64,000 nt of DNA, taken from NCBI GenBank assembly GCA_016808115.1, contig JAEQBH010001388.1, forward strand, positions 1 through 64,000, given 5' to 3'. Below, one piece after another: positions 1-10,287 of the stretch (the stretch's first letter is position 1; every line of letters begins with the position of its first letter). The stretch comes from Tetrastigma voinierianum. Taxonomy: Eukaryota; Streptophyta; Magnoliopsida; Vitales; Vitaceae. The translations under genes and the position numbers were made by a program. The notes beneath the pieces were generated by a model, which saw only the letters and a program-made list of their open reading frames with translations, was not told the origin of the DNA and ran no database searches.

Positions 1-594
1 TTTTTTAAAATAACATAAGCACAAAGGATCTTTACCCTCTATCAAGACTAGCTGCTTATGGAGTGCTTATATGCTCTTACGGTGTTCTACGAAAAGCGAT
101 CTTTAAAGATAGTGGATCGAGCTTAAAATAAAGCCACAACCTCGATCTCAATAAGGGGCTCCTGACGCTTGGCTTGACTGGTTCGGCGGCCTCAAGCACC
201 GAGTTTCCGGAGACCCCTAGTTGGGGAGAGACAATATAACGAGATTTCTCGGTTTTCATACGACTACGACTATGTGAAACTCCATCTTGATAATCAAAAA
301 CCAGCTATTCCTCCTATTACGAGGTGCATTAAGCAACCTCTAATAAGTTGTCTAAACCCATTAACTAAAGTGAAAATATATTTATTTATTTATATATTAA
401 AAGAGAAAAATAAATGAAATAAATATATTTTTGACTTGCATAAATAAATAAAAATTTCAAAAATTACATATGTTTCTGTTTATTTTATTTCCTTTTTCAT
501 TGGGCTCCAATTATTCGTTTCCTTTGTTCGCTTCTCCACAACGAAGGGCAAGATCAAACATCATAGCCGTGGACTGATTCCAGTTCCACCAACA
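1..594. other. Upstream intergenic DNA, no gene recognised
   Basis: I find no convincing coding region. The first 300 bases are of mixed composition and could be retrotransposon debris. From about 360 to 500 the sequence is AT-rich. The last 100 bases would contain the promoter and 5' leader of the PIG-F gene, but I see no clear TATA box. Confidence 0.4.
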
Positions 595-792
595 ATGAAT
601 TTAAAGGAGAAGAAGAAGAAGAAGAAGAATCAAAATCATGTCGGAAATGACGCCCCATCCCCATTATCAGCTTCACATACAATTGGGTCTCCCACCTGGT
701 TTGCGCTTTTTAGGCACTTTCTGTTCTGGGCGACCCACCACTTGTTCTACATCAGTCTCATTTCTGATCCCGTCCACACCCTCTTCCTCATC
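595..792 (+). CDS. PIGF: PIG-F exon 1 (N-terminal membrane segments)
   Basis: The frame starting at ATG 595 has a Lys-rich start and then a hydrophobic stretch aligned by eye with PIG-F (FWATHHLFYISLISD). Similarity is lost after about 792 and the frame stops at TGA 820-822. There is no GT dinucleotide between about 773 and this stop, so no canonical donor fits the conserved end. Confidence 0.7.
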
Positions 793-3700
793 TGCATTTC
801 TAATCTCATCTCAGGCTGCTGATTTCAAATATTTTGTCTCTAATCTCATTTCAGTTTCTGATTTCAAATATTTCGTGTTTTTTTGTTTGTTTTCTTTATG
901 GTTTCTGTTTTCAGCCCGAAAACCCTGATCTTGGTCCTTGTTTATAGTCGGTTTCGGAAGAACGGAAAGAATGCCTGGCGTAGTTGCTTTTTTCTTTTCC
1001 TTTTCTCTATATTTTGTGTGTTTTGCTTAGAAATGAAAATGTAAAGGGAAGTGGATTTATGGGGTTATGTGTTTCTGAATGTGTTTTGTTCATTGAAAAG
1101 GCAATTTTTGCACAGAAACCATAGAGATAATGGCTAGTGCATGAAGCTATAGAATATATCAATTTATTTGTATTTATAGGTTTGTTTGATTGCTCAGAAA
1201 ATGCAGAATGAAAGAAAATTGAGTTTTGGAAATTCATGTTTATTAAGGATGGCAGTATTGGAATTGGAACACATAATTAGGGAGTTGTCTTTATGGCTTT
1301 GTTTGGCTGATGAGAAAAAAATGCAGCAAAAGGAAAGAATAGTGGGGTTCTGAGGTTTATGTTTCTTTTTTTGGTTTGTTGGAGAGGGAATGGGTGTCAA
1401 GACAGGTGAAGAGAATGGTTGGATGAGGCAATCATTAAGTACAGCTGGAGTCAGTTATATTCATAATTTTGTTTATATGTATATATATAAATTTTTTTCT
1501 GCATTTTCTCAGCAACCAAATGGAGCTTTTTGCTTTAGCTCCTATTATTTATGGAATTCATTTTGGTTTTTTTATGTGATTTGCAGTATTGGAAAGCAGT
1601 GGGACGAGGCCTATTGGGACTTCCACTTGGTTAGTTTCAAATACCAGCATTTAATGGATTATGATCCTTACATTTGCATGTCTTTTGTTCGATGAAATGA
1701 CTTACCAGTTATATAAAACATATGTTTTTGACAGGTAATTATTCTGAGAAAAATAAAATAAAAGATAAAGATTAGACGAAACTTAATTCCTATGTTAAAT
1801 GAGAAGAACACCCTAGCTATGTAGGAAAATGTTTGGTCAGAAAAATGATGTATTAATGAAACATTTTCCTGGGATTTCTTTCTTTTTTTAATTAATAGAT
1901 TAAAAGCAATTGCATTAAGAAACACAGCCGGGCAAACGAATGTACACATGATGTATACAATGGCTCCCAAAGAGCACAAAAAGGAGAGAGGAAAGCAAAG
2001 ATACTTTTCCTGGGAATTTGTTTGAAACAAAATGACTATAAGCATCTTAGCAAAATTTAATTTTTTGGCATAAATTAGAAAATAATTGGTTAAAAGTTCA
2101 AATAACTAAAAATATCTTAGATTTTTTTTCTTGTGATCTGTTGTCCACTTCTTATTTATCAGTTTCTGTTAATTTTTTTTCTCTTTATGAATGCGTCTGT
2201 ATTAAGCTTAATTGGTATGTTTTCTATTTTGTAGGGGCACTCATAAATATATTTGGAGCCATTGCTTTGGGTGCACCAGTTGGCATTCAGTATGTGAAAT
2301 GATAGTTTCTTGATATGTTTGGTTGCATAAAATTGGACAGAAATCACAGTTTAGGTTGGAAGGAAGCGGGTTGACTCATTGGGCGTGCATTGATTTTTGA
2401 ATCTTTCTTGTTCAACACAGATATTTACCGAGGACCATTAACTGGTCTCTTCTAATGTCATTATTGACTGTAAGTATTGAGTTCTTCACAACATTCTATC
2501 TTGTAATATCCCTCTATATTTTAATTGAAGCAGGATTGAGTAGGTCATTTTAAATGTAGTTTGTTTGTTTTATCTTTATTTTATTTATTTTTAATTATAA
2601 CCTTTTATCTTAAAACATTATTTTTAGACAATCCCAAGACAAAAGATTAAGGCTCTGTTTGAGAACTGTTTTTGAAAAAAGGAAAAATACATTTGACTAT
2701 CAGAAAATAGAAAACAATTATTGTTCTTACAAGTGGAAAAACAACAGGTTCTTAAAGATTATCTTTTAGTTGCTTTTAGTTGTTCTCATGTGTTTTCTAA
2801 TGGTTTTAAACAAAAATTATACCAATATGGAGAACGATTTAAAATAAGCACTTAGATAAAAGTTATTTCTAAAACATAGAAACAAGAATATTTTATGTAC
2901 CCAAACAAACTTCTTTTTATACAAAATACTATAGAACAGTTTTAAAAAATTGTTCTTAAAAATTGTTTTTCAAAACAATATTGAAACTACTTCCTAAATA
3001 GAGCCTAAGGTTTTTCTTATTCTATTTTCTTGCTTTAAATGCCATTTGAAAAAATTTAAATTCAGAACAACCTATAGTGTTACTTGCTTTTTTAGGTTTA
3101 TGGCTACTGTTTTCTTCTCTCAATGCACCGATCTCATTTCCCTCTACCAAACTCAATTTCGAGATCAAGTTATAAGTCAAATTATAGGAATCTGAATATT
3201 TTTGTTGTTATCTATTCCGATTTTTTTTTTAGTTTTTTTCTTTTCTATTTCCTGATTAATATTTGTCCTGCTTCTTATGCATTTATGAGCTTATATGTCG
3301 TCTATTTGCAGTTTGTTCCTGCGGCTTGTGTTTTTGGTTCATCATGGACAGATTGGCAACGTGTGTTTGCACACACAAAGTGAGTTCTCATATATTGGGC
3401 ATTTTATCTTTATATTCTATCATATCACATATTATGTTACTATTAGTACTATTTGTTTCTGTTTTGGTATATGATGTTAGCAATTGTGAAGCTTGATATT
3501 TATATTAAATCTAATCTAGCAGCTTGAGGCTTCTTAGGAGAGTTGATCGCTTAACATGGTAGTCAAAGCTGGTTTTTGCAGGAGGTCCCAGGCTGAATCA
3601 CATTCGCAATTTATGTCTCCTCATTTGTCGAGTTTGAAAGTCCATGGTCGCATCTCGACTCTCCACGTGTGCGGGTATGGGGCCACATGCACGTGAGGAA

Positions 3701-6700
3701 GGTGTGAAGCCATGATATTCATATTAAACGATCAACTCTCCTAAAAGTTCAAGCTTGTAAGATTTGGATTTAATATGAATATCATGGCTTCACACCCTCC
3801 CTCACGTGCATGTGGCCCCATACTTGCGCACGTAGAGAGTCAAAGTTTGTTATGGACTTTCAAATCAACAAATGAGGAATAAATTGCAAAGAGCTAGCTT
3901 GAACCCGGGACCTCTTGCCAAACCAAGCTTTGATACCATGTTAAACGACCGACTCTCCTAAAAGCTCAACCTTATAGGATTTAGATTTAATATGAATATC
4001 ATGAATTCACAACAATCATCAGTTTTTATTATAGAGAAAATTTATGCAGCTATGCCACTGCCCGGTTCAAGTTCTATTGTTACTTATAAGCTGTTATGAC
4101 ATTTCACATTATTCACTTTCAGGCCTATTGGAGCTATTGATTATATGATATGCCTACCAGCACATGGTACTATTATTGGAGCTTGGCTTGGGGCTTGGCC
4201 CATGCCACTTGATTGGGAAAGACCATGGCAGGTAAGTTCTTCGGAAAATTCATTCTTTATTATTACCTAGAACTTGTGAATATAATTTTGCTCATATTCC
4301 TCTGCTTTTCGGATGTTTCCTCTCCACATATTTGATCGCATATACTGCATAAATTTTGCTATGAAGTTTACCTGAATTTTAATCATGGGAATTTTTTTTG
4401 GGTTCCTACCAAGTATTTTTTAGACTTTGGATACAAATCGATATAACGATAAATCTTCTTTTCTTAGTTTGTTCTCGTTTAATTTTGTCTTTATAGTTTC
4501 AAATTGATCATGCTGTTGCATGTTGCAGATCGCTTCATGGCATTGACTTCATTTCATCATTTATTTATCCTACAAATTTTTAATATTTTAATTATGTAAA
4601 ATATTGCTGGCATCATATGATGTAAGTGGCACACAGTTTAAAAAAAAACTTCTTTTAGTTATGGAGGTTGTTGTGGGAAGCACAACATTGTGTGCTTCCA
4701 ATCTCCAAGTTGATCTAGTCGTATCATCTACGCATACACAGCCACAACGCGACAAAACACGGATGGGCATGTGGTATTTGAATTCAAAGCATAGGTTCCT
4801 AGAACTTTAAGATCGACCACTTTATGTTTTTAGTTTGGGAACTTAAAAATAAATTATTTCTTTATGATCTCTCCCTGGTGTGCAAAGTTCTAGGAAACAC
4901 TATGGTGGTGTTTGTTTTTTTTACTTAATGCTGAATATAAATTTTTTTTTCACTTAATGCTAAATGGTACTTAATAGTATTAAGTATTAAGTTGTTTGTT
5001 TTTTAACATTCCAAGAGTTTAGCTGCCACTTTCTCCTCCTTTGTCAGGGCAAGGGTGGAGTTTCCTGTTTTGGAAGATGACTTTTTTCTGAATAGAAAAA
5101 GCCAAATATTTTGGCTTTTTTTATTCAGAATTTTTTTTTAGAAATTTCAGCAATAGATCATGAAAAAGTTAAAAACAAATATCGGATGCCGAAAGCTATT
5201 AGCTACAAAACCAAAAACAACTGGCACTTATGTTTTAATGAAGATTTCGAGATAGAAGATGATAATTAGGGACCAAGAAAAGGGTTTGACAAAGAAGAAG
5301 TGAATTCTAAAGGTCTAGTTCTGAACTCCCACAAGAACCACATTCTCCTGTTTTCATAGTAACCAGAAATAACCCAGTTAGAGAATAGCTGAGGGTTTTA
5401 GGTGCAAGGTTTAGGTTAGTAAACAAAGAGAGAATGGGCCTGTTCCTCAGAGTATCAAACACAAAAACACAAACTATGGTAGGAGGAGATGTGAAGATAG
5501 AAGAACGCATTCCTATGGCCCCGAACAAACCATTTATATTTCCAATAGGCCCATAATTTTAACTATTTACATTGATTCCTTCCCGTTGAAGCCTAGCGCT
5601 ATGGCTAATCAAATCTACCCCATTTTATCTTTCCATCATATTATCTCCACCAAATATGTAGGTGAGATTATTGGGTTCTCTCTTAGCTTAACCAGTGGTT
5701 TCGAGTTTGAGTCTTAGGAATGCAATTTTTGTAAGCCAGGGTGTAGTTTACTGTCTTATGGTCTCTCCCCGACTCATATGAGGATTAGTCGTGTAGTGGT
5801 ATGACTTAAAAAAGGGCACTCTTCCGTGGTGTAATTTTAATTCGCCTCAATACACCTCATGGTCTAAAAAAAGCAATTATTATCTATCGTCCATCATGCT
5901 CAAGCTAAGAGGCCTAGAAATCTAAATATCGGGAGATCTAGTGTAATAGCTGTGGAGGACTGTGATTTCGGTGTTTCACTTTACCTAGTGCTTCGGCCTC
6001 TTTTCGAAATGTGTTTTCATCGAGCAGTGTATCAGGGAGGGCGGCAAATGGAGAGAACCATTCCGTCATTGTAACTTCCTGAAGACTAAAACCATATCGG
6101 GTTCCTCGCTTCTCAAAGACATTTTCCTCACAAATTGCCTTGTAGCTTCAATTGTTTCTGCAAGTGCGATGTTGTTATTGAACATAACAAGCTTTGGTCC
6201 GCCATTATCGGTGCTGCCACGGCCCCCACTGGCTCCTGAACTTGCCCCCCTCTTTGAGCCTTTTATTCCATGTCTCTTCTTTGTTCTTGTTGGAATAAGC
6301 TTGAATAGAAAAATTTAGCTTGTGTGGGGCCTAATCATCCCCTGCCAAAAATTTGAGGAGACCATTCATTTTCTAGCTTTTCATTTTGATTATAGAATAT
6401 AGAATTTTGTACAAGAAAAATCCGAACTAGAAACTATTTTGTGTGTGGGCTTCTGCTTACAAAGTACTTAAGTTGTTTAGCAAAGGTAACTCTTGACATA
6501 CAGTACAGCAGCTTGTGCTAATTCAGGTCCATATTTTTGCTGCCTCGAAATGATATTTATGTGCAGCATTATCCACTCCTTGGCTGCTGCCCCTACTATA
6601 GTTTCTCAGAAACTCAATAAATAGCCTATATGCAAGTCTTGAGAGCTTGCCTCTATGTTTCACAGGGTTTTGTCATTGTTTAGTGCTCTTGTTGTTGTGG

Positions 6701-8060
6701 GATGGTTGATTGTCTCTTTTCCTTTATTCTGTTTTTTTTGGCATTCCTTACATACTCTTTGTTTACCTGGTGGGTCTTTTCTTGTGCTTTCAATATATTT
6801 ATTTTTGCCTGGAAAAAAGCCTATATATAATAAGCCTTTATTGTTTGAAAAATGAGTGACTGAAATTTCTTAAGTGTGGCCTTGTGCCAAAATCTATTCT
6901 GTTTGGTTCAGTGTTCTTGAAAACTGTTTTTGAATCACAAAAATGTTTTAGAAAACAGGAGAAAACTAAAATAAATCCTTTTACAAAACAAGTTTTAGTG
7001 CAGCCCCTATGATCTGAATTTTTAGTTATGTTTCCCATTCATTCATTGGTCCATATAATACAAGTATTATCTTCAGATCAAGAGATTCTGGAAATAACTT
7101 GGCGTAGAAGAGTACCTTAGATGCCTAATGAAAAAAAAAAAAATGATGAATTCAAAAGGCAGTTATTTTTCACCCAAAAAAGCTTTTCAATCACCAACCC
7201 CTTTTGCTTTGAAGTGTTCTTAGCCTGTTTACTCACAGGCTAAGTCCACTATAATGTTTAAAAAAAAAAAAAAAAACTTATAGGCGACAAATAAATTGTT
7301 CCAACCAAGATTAGGCTTTCTTATTTCTCCCCCCATCCACCAACTCTTTCCTCTCTTCCCCATTCTCCATTTTTTCCATCTTCAGAAACCCAATATTCGT
7401 TTCCCTTGTCCAGACTCTAGAAGATTCGGTTATTGACATGTGTTGTTTACTGGAATGGGATAAGCCTAACCCCACATGTGCCTCACGAATGAGGAGGCCC
7501 AACAATAGGGAGAGTACGGACAAATGCCCAGTTCAAGGGGCCTCAAGCCTAGGGCAGCCCAACCCCTGGCACTCCTATATCGAACGTCTATGGAAGAGCA
7601 CTCCTTCCACCCGACCACCCATATCACCTCAGGCATGCCACTCCTCGGGCCTGAGGTCCGACCATCGACCATGCAGACTTAGTCAAGACGCGAGCATCAA
7701 TTAGTATGTGGACTACCACGAACTCCATTACACACTAATTAGAGCCAAAGTGATAGGGCAACACGTGCGGACCTCTATATGTAGGATACACTTTTTCTCC
7801 GCAACTTGACAGAAATACGAATTCTTTGGGAATCGAAACATTTCCATTTACCTCGTTTCATGATCTGGGAAATCTGCTTTTGATGCATAATAATAACCTT
7901 TCATCTAACATATGTTCTTCTTTTCTTGTTTCTTCAGGAGTGGCCTGTTAGTGTTAGCTATGGAGCAATGGCTGGGGTCCTGCTTGCTATGGTGGCGTCC
8001 TTAGGCTTTGCACTTGTACGTGGCAGCGCATCCCGGTCCCGTCTTCTTAAACAAGATTAA
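595..8060 (+). CDS. PIGF: PIG-F, GPI-anchor biosynthesis protein (split gene)
   Basis: This gene encodes a homologue of PIG-F. PIG-F is a multi-pass ER membrane protein that supports the ethanolamine-phosphate transferases (PIG-O and GPI7/PIG-G) which add the bridging phosphate to GPI anchors. Visible conserved blocks, in order, are FRHFLFWATHHLFYISLISD, KAVGRGLLGLPLG, FGAIALGAPVGIQYLP, FGSSWTDWQRVFAHTKPIG and GAWPMPLDWERPWQEWPVS. Six exons from 1587 to 8060 join in frame at GT-AG sites, and the protein ends in KQD then TAA. ATG 595 is the only in-frame Met in exon 1, giving a Lys-rich N-terminus. The exon 1-2 and exon 2-3 junctions do not resolve in frame, so the gene may be damaged, mis-sequenced or spliced in a way I cannot see. 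Introns are long and hold several transposons. Family assignment is firm; integrity is uncertain. Confidence 0.85.
799..877 (+). repeat. Imperfect tandem duplication of about 40 bp at the exon 1 boundary
   Basis: Two adjacent copies share TCTAATCTCAT, then TCAG, then TGATTTCAAATATTT, with a period of 39-40 bases. The duplication lies exactly where the exon 1 donor should be and contains the in-frame stop. It may have destroyed or moved the splice site. Confidence 0.75.
915..979 (+). CDS. PIGF: PIG-F exon 2 (probable)
   Basis: After a TTTTCAG acceptor, one frame reads KTLILVLVYSRFRKNGKNAW, which fits the PIG-F block just before KAVGRG. The only nearby donors (GTAGTT at 980 and GTTGCT at 983) leave one extra base. 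Exon 3 starts in phase 0, so joining them shifts the frame. Confidence 0.6.
1587..1629 (+). CDS. PIGF: PIG-F exon 3
   Basis: The acceptor is TTTGCAG and the donor GTTAGT. It reads YWKAVGRGLLGLPL plus one base, the most conserved cytosolic block of PIG-F. Confidence 0.85.
1870..2015 (-). mobile_element. LINE 3' tail fragment (antisense), PIG-F intron 3
   Basis: A T-rich run is followed by AAAAGCAATTGCATTAAG and then GATGTATACAATGGCT. The same words recur at about 16,445-16,570 in the second gene. The layout matches the antisense 3' end of a plant LINE. Confidence 0.5.
2235..2289 (+). CDS. PIGF: PIG-F exon 4
   Basis: It follows a TTTTGTAG acceptor and ends before GTATGTG. It reads ALINIFGAIALGAPVGI, joins exon 3 as phase 1 and ends in phase 2. 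All three flanking codons are restored correctly. Confidence 0.85.
2421..2469 (+). CDS. PIGF: PIG-F exon 5
   Basis: The acceptor is ACACAG and the donor GTAAGT. The split codon CA|A gives Gln, then YLPRTINWSLLMSLLT follows. Confidence 0.85.
2651..3005. mobile_element. PIF/Harbinger-like MITE in PIG-F intron 5
   Basis: The left end is GGCTCTGTTTGAGAACTG. The right end, read on the other strand, is GGCTCTATTTAGGAAGTAG. Both outer flanks carry TAA (2648-2650 and 3006-3008), the target duplication typical of PIF/Harbinger MITEs. The 355 bp interior is AT-rich and non-coding. Confidence 0.7.
3312..3379 (+). CDS. PIGF: PIG-F exon 6
   Basis: The acceptor is TTTGCAG and the donor GTGAGT. It reads FVPAACVFGSSWTDWQRVFA, then HT, and ends with two bases of a Lys codon completed by exon 7. 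Confidence 0.88.
3485..4011. mobile_element. Inverted (tail-to-tail) pair of TRIM elements
   Basis: The left half reads on the + strand. It has an LTR from TGTGAAG at 3485 to TTAACA at 3556, then a tRNA-Met-like primer site TGGTAGTCAAAGC (3557-3569), an internal region, and a 3' LTR cut short at about 3728. The right half is the reverse complement of the same family: 3' LTR at about 3724-3794, internal region, primer site TGGTATCAAAGC on the minus strand (3938-3927), and 5' LTR 3939-4011. The outer ends are TGTGAA and TTCACA. Flanks are GCAAT (3480-3484) and ACAAT (4012-4016), a 4/5 match for one target duplication around the whole unit. Confidence 0.75.
4123..4231 (+). CDS. PIGF: PIG-F exon 7
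   Basis: The acceptor is CTTTCAG and the donor GTAAGT. It encodes 36 residues with the signature WPMPLDWERPWQ and a Gly-rich membrane segment. Confidence 0.9.
5086..5130. repeat. Short near-perfect hairpin in PIG-F intron 7
   Basis: Two 21-base arms (5086-5106 and 5110-5130) pair at 20 of 21 positions around a 3-base loop, and a T-run follows. It may be the core of a small foldback element or MITE. Confidence 0.6.
7439..7806. mobile_element. Possible solo LTR in PIG-F intron 7
   Basis: A 368 bp block, clearly more GC-rich than the surrounding intron, begins TGTGTTG. It is flanked on both sides by TGACA (7434-7438 and 7807-7811), as expected for an LTR-retrotransposon target duplication. The right end is CAACT, not a clean CA, so the boundary or type is uncertain. 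Confidence 0.5.
7938..8060 (+). CDS. PIGF: PIG-F exon 8 (C-terminus)
   Basis: After TTCTTCAG it reads EWPVSVSYGAMAGVLLAMVA, then a final membrane stretch, a basic tail and TAA. An AATAAA signal lies just downstream at 8067-8072. The last coding bases sit in a short duplicated segment containing ATTAATCAGCT. Confidence 0.9.
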   Translation, partial: EWPVSVSYGAMAGVLLAMVASLGFALVRGSASRSRLLKQD

Positions 8061-10020
8061 TCAGCTAATAAAACAAAATTAATCAGCTATTATTATTAGC
8101 TATGAGATTAACCATAATGTCACTGATTGATCATTAGTTATTTTCCCTTTTTTTTTTCTGGGTTTTCTTTCTGAGTTTTGGCGTTTAGATTGAACCACAT
8201 AGATGATGAACTTAGAATTGGAATTTGCTTAACTACTTTGATCAGGACAGGACATTCATGTATTTCTTACTTCTTGATTTCTGCATTGATTTTCTTTTTT
8301 TCTTTTTCCTTTTTGTTGTATGATTAATATAAATTGGTTTAAAATAGACAAATCCAAAAGTTATTGGCAAAACTAATCTCTTGCGAAAGTGAAAACAAAA
8401 ATGTCACATTTCCTATAATATAGTCCTCATCCTTATGGGCATTTTGTCCAATTCTCATGTTATAACTAAATCTTTAGAATATTTTATCAAAAGTATCTTT
8501 ATACGCATTATTGGTTTTCAAAAGAAAAAAAGTTGGTTTACCATTTTTTTGGGATTTGTCTTTTTAAGCGATTAACCTAAATGAAACACGCTTTATAATT
8601 TGATAATATGATGTTTACTAATGCTATATGCATCTCTTTATTTCCCTATGCTCTCTTTTCTTCTCTCTGTTGCAGTCCCTCTTTTGATTTTAAGAATGAG
8701 TGATTTTCTTGTTATTTTTTGTCTGAAATCATATATTCACATTTTTTTTTCTCAATAATGTGTTCTTCTTTGTATATATGGATTCTTTCACCGATAAAGT
8801 GGTTTCAACGCCAAATTTGGTGTTTATTTTGTTTTTTCGTGTTTTTTTTTGTCAACGCCTTGTTGCGATGTCGCCGTTGTTCAATGCGAGTGTGATTGTT
8901 GTCCCGATCTTGATCTGACTTGTGTAAGCGTTGAACTCCTCGTTTGATTTTGTTTAGTTTTCTGTTTAGAATTGCCAACGCGATGGCTGATGCTCTTGGT
9001 AGCATCTTCTTCATTCCAAGTTGGAGATGTTAGGGTTTTGTACTTACAACTATCTAAGGAAAGGTTGTGTACAGATCTTCCACCCTGTTCATAATCGACC
9101 TATTGTTTCTAGATTCAGTTGAATGAAAACAATATCGTCGAAAAATTGGCTGGGCGTAGCTTATGCCAAAAATCCATTTCAATTTTGTACAAAATCGATG
9201 CTTATAATTGAATCGAGAAGGGAGAAAAAGGAATAAGAAAAAGATATTACAATACTTGGTTTTATTCTGACGGGACAACGACTCATGGTGTTCATATTGA
9301 TCTATTACGCACCTCTGCATCAAGCATTGGGTAGACCTCATATAATAGTTGTCCTAGCTCTACCTTATCTTTTGTTTCATTTCTTCTAGAACAATCACAA
9401 ACACTTTTTTGATTAAGTGATAAAAGAAAGAAGAATTTAAAAATAATTTACAACGTAATTAGTACATGTTTATTAGCTTCATTTTATTTATTACATCTGT
9501 ATTATACAAGGGTAAAAAATTTAAAAATATGTAAAATTTTTGAAAAATATTATATTTGATTTTATTTTATATTTTCATGTGAAATTAAACATGAAAATCT
9601 TTTTAATATATATGTATATATATTTGTAAAACTCGAGTTATAAACAAAGCCTTAAAAGTCAAGGAGATGATGGGTACGGATAATCAAGATGAGGGAAATA
9701 GAACATTCTAATGCTAAAATGAACGTCTATTTTTCTTTCCATATATTATATGGAAAAAGCCAAATTAGATTGCAGTACTATCAATACTCGAATTTGATTT
9801 GAAGTAAATTAAGTCAAGCTCAAACTTGAAGTGCTCAAATAATTCAAAGTCTAAATTTGGGAGTTTGAGTAATGAAATCTGCTATGTGTCGAGCTATTTC
9901 AAAATTCTTATTTATTACTTATTAAAATAATTTAGTAAGTTAAATGTATGAATTTCAAAATTAAAATTATTTCCCTTATATAGATTTTAATTCTAATTTA
10001 AGTTAATTTAATTTATTTCA
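8061..10020. other. Intergenic DNA between the two host genes
   Basis: This contains the PIG-F 3' leader and then mostly AT-rich sequence. Between about 8,800 and 9,330 the composition is less AT-biased, with some short open frames on both strands that I do not recognise. It may be old transposon debris. No gene is supported. Confidence 0.4.
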
Positions 10021-10063
10021 ACACAGAAGAATATGACACGTAGCAGTCAGTGTCTCAGATTCC

Positions 10064-10185
10064 CACGTGAGGTGCATTAAGCGTCGCGTCCACACCACGC
10101 CATGCAAAGTGAAACGACGTCGTAACGATACCGCCACGTCACCTCACAGCTCACGCCCCCAAGCGCTTCTACAGTCCGACGTGGC
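10064..10185 (+). promoter_or_regulatory. Cluster of ACGT-core promoter elements
   Basis: Within 122 bases lie CACGTG (10064-10069), GACGTC (10116-10121), CCACGTCA (10134-10141) and GACGTGGC (10178-10185). These are G-box, C-box or ABRE-like sites recognised by plant bZIP and bHLH factors. They lie just upstream of the presumed transcription start of the RING gene. Binding is inferred, not shown. Confidence 0.55.
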
Positions 10186-10219
10186 GCTCATAGAGAACAG
10201 TGTGGGACCCACACCGAAC

Positions 10220-10287
10220 CCTTTAAAACCCTAAGCGCCAAAAATCGGTCTTCCCTTTTGATCAGACCAGTTTTTCTTATCAGTCGG
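10220..10287 (+). other. Probable non-coding first exon of the RING gene
   Basis: A stretch containing AACCCTAAGCGCC and a pyrimidine-rich leader ends at CAGTCGG, followed by the strong donor GTAAGA at 10288. The next acceptor would be at about 11895-11896 (TGATCCAAG). A spliced 5' leader of this kind is common in plant genes. The 5' end is a guess. Confidence 0.45.

Noticed and set aside
638..928. Open frame of 96 codons overlapping PIG-F exon 1
   Set aside because: The PIG-F similarity lies in the frame starting at 595. This frame gives Ser/Phe-rich sequence without family resemblance.
1668..2045. Minus-strand open frame of 125 codons
   Set aside because: It lies in a PIG-F intron across an antisense LINE tail and is a chance product of T-rich sequence.
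3890..3950. Possible tRNA gene or SINE promoter (TGATACCA, GAACCCGGGA)
   Set aside because: The tRNA-like words are better explained as the primer-binding site of a TRIM, because they sit right beside its LTR.
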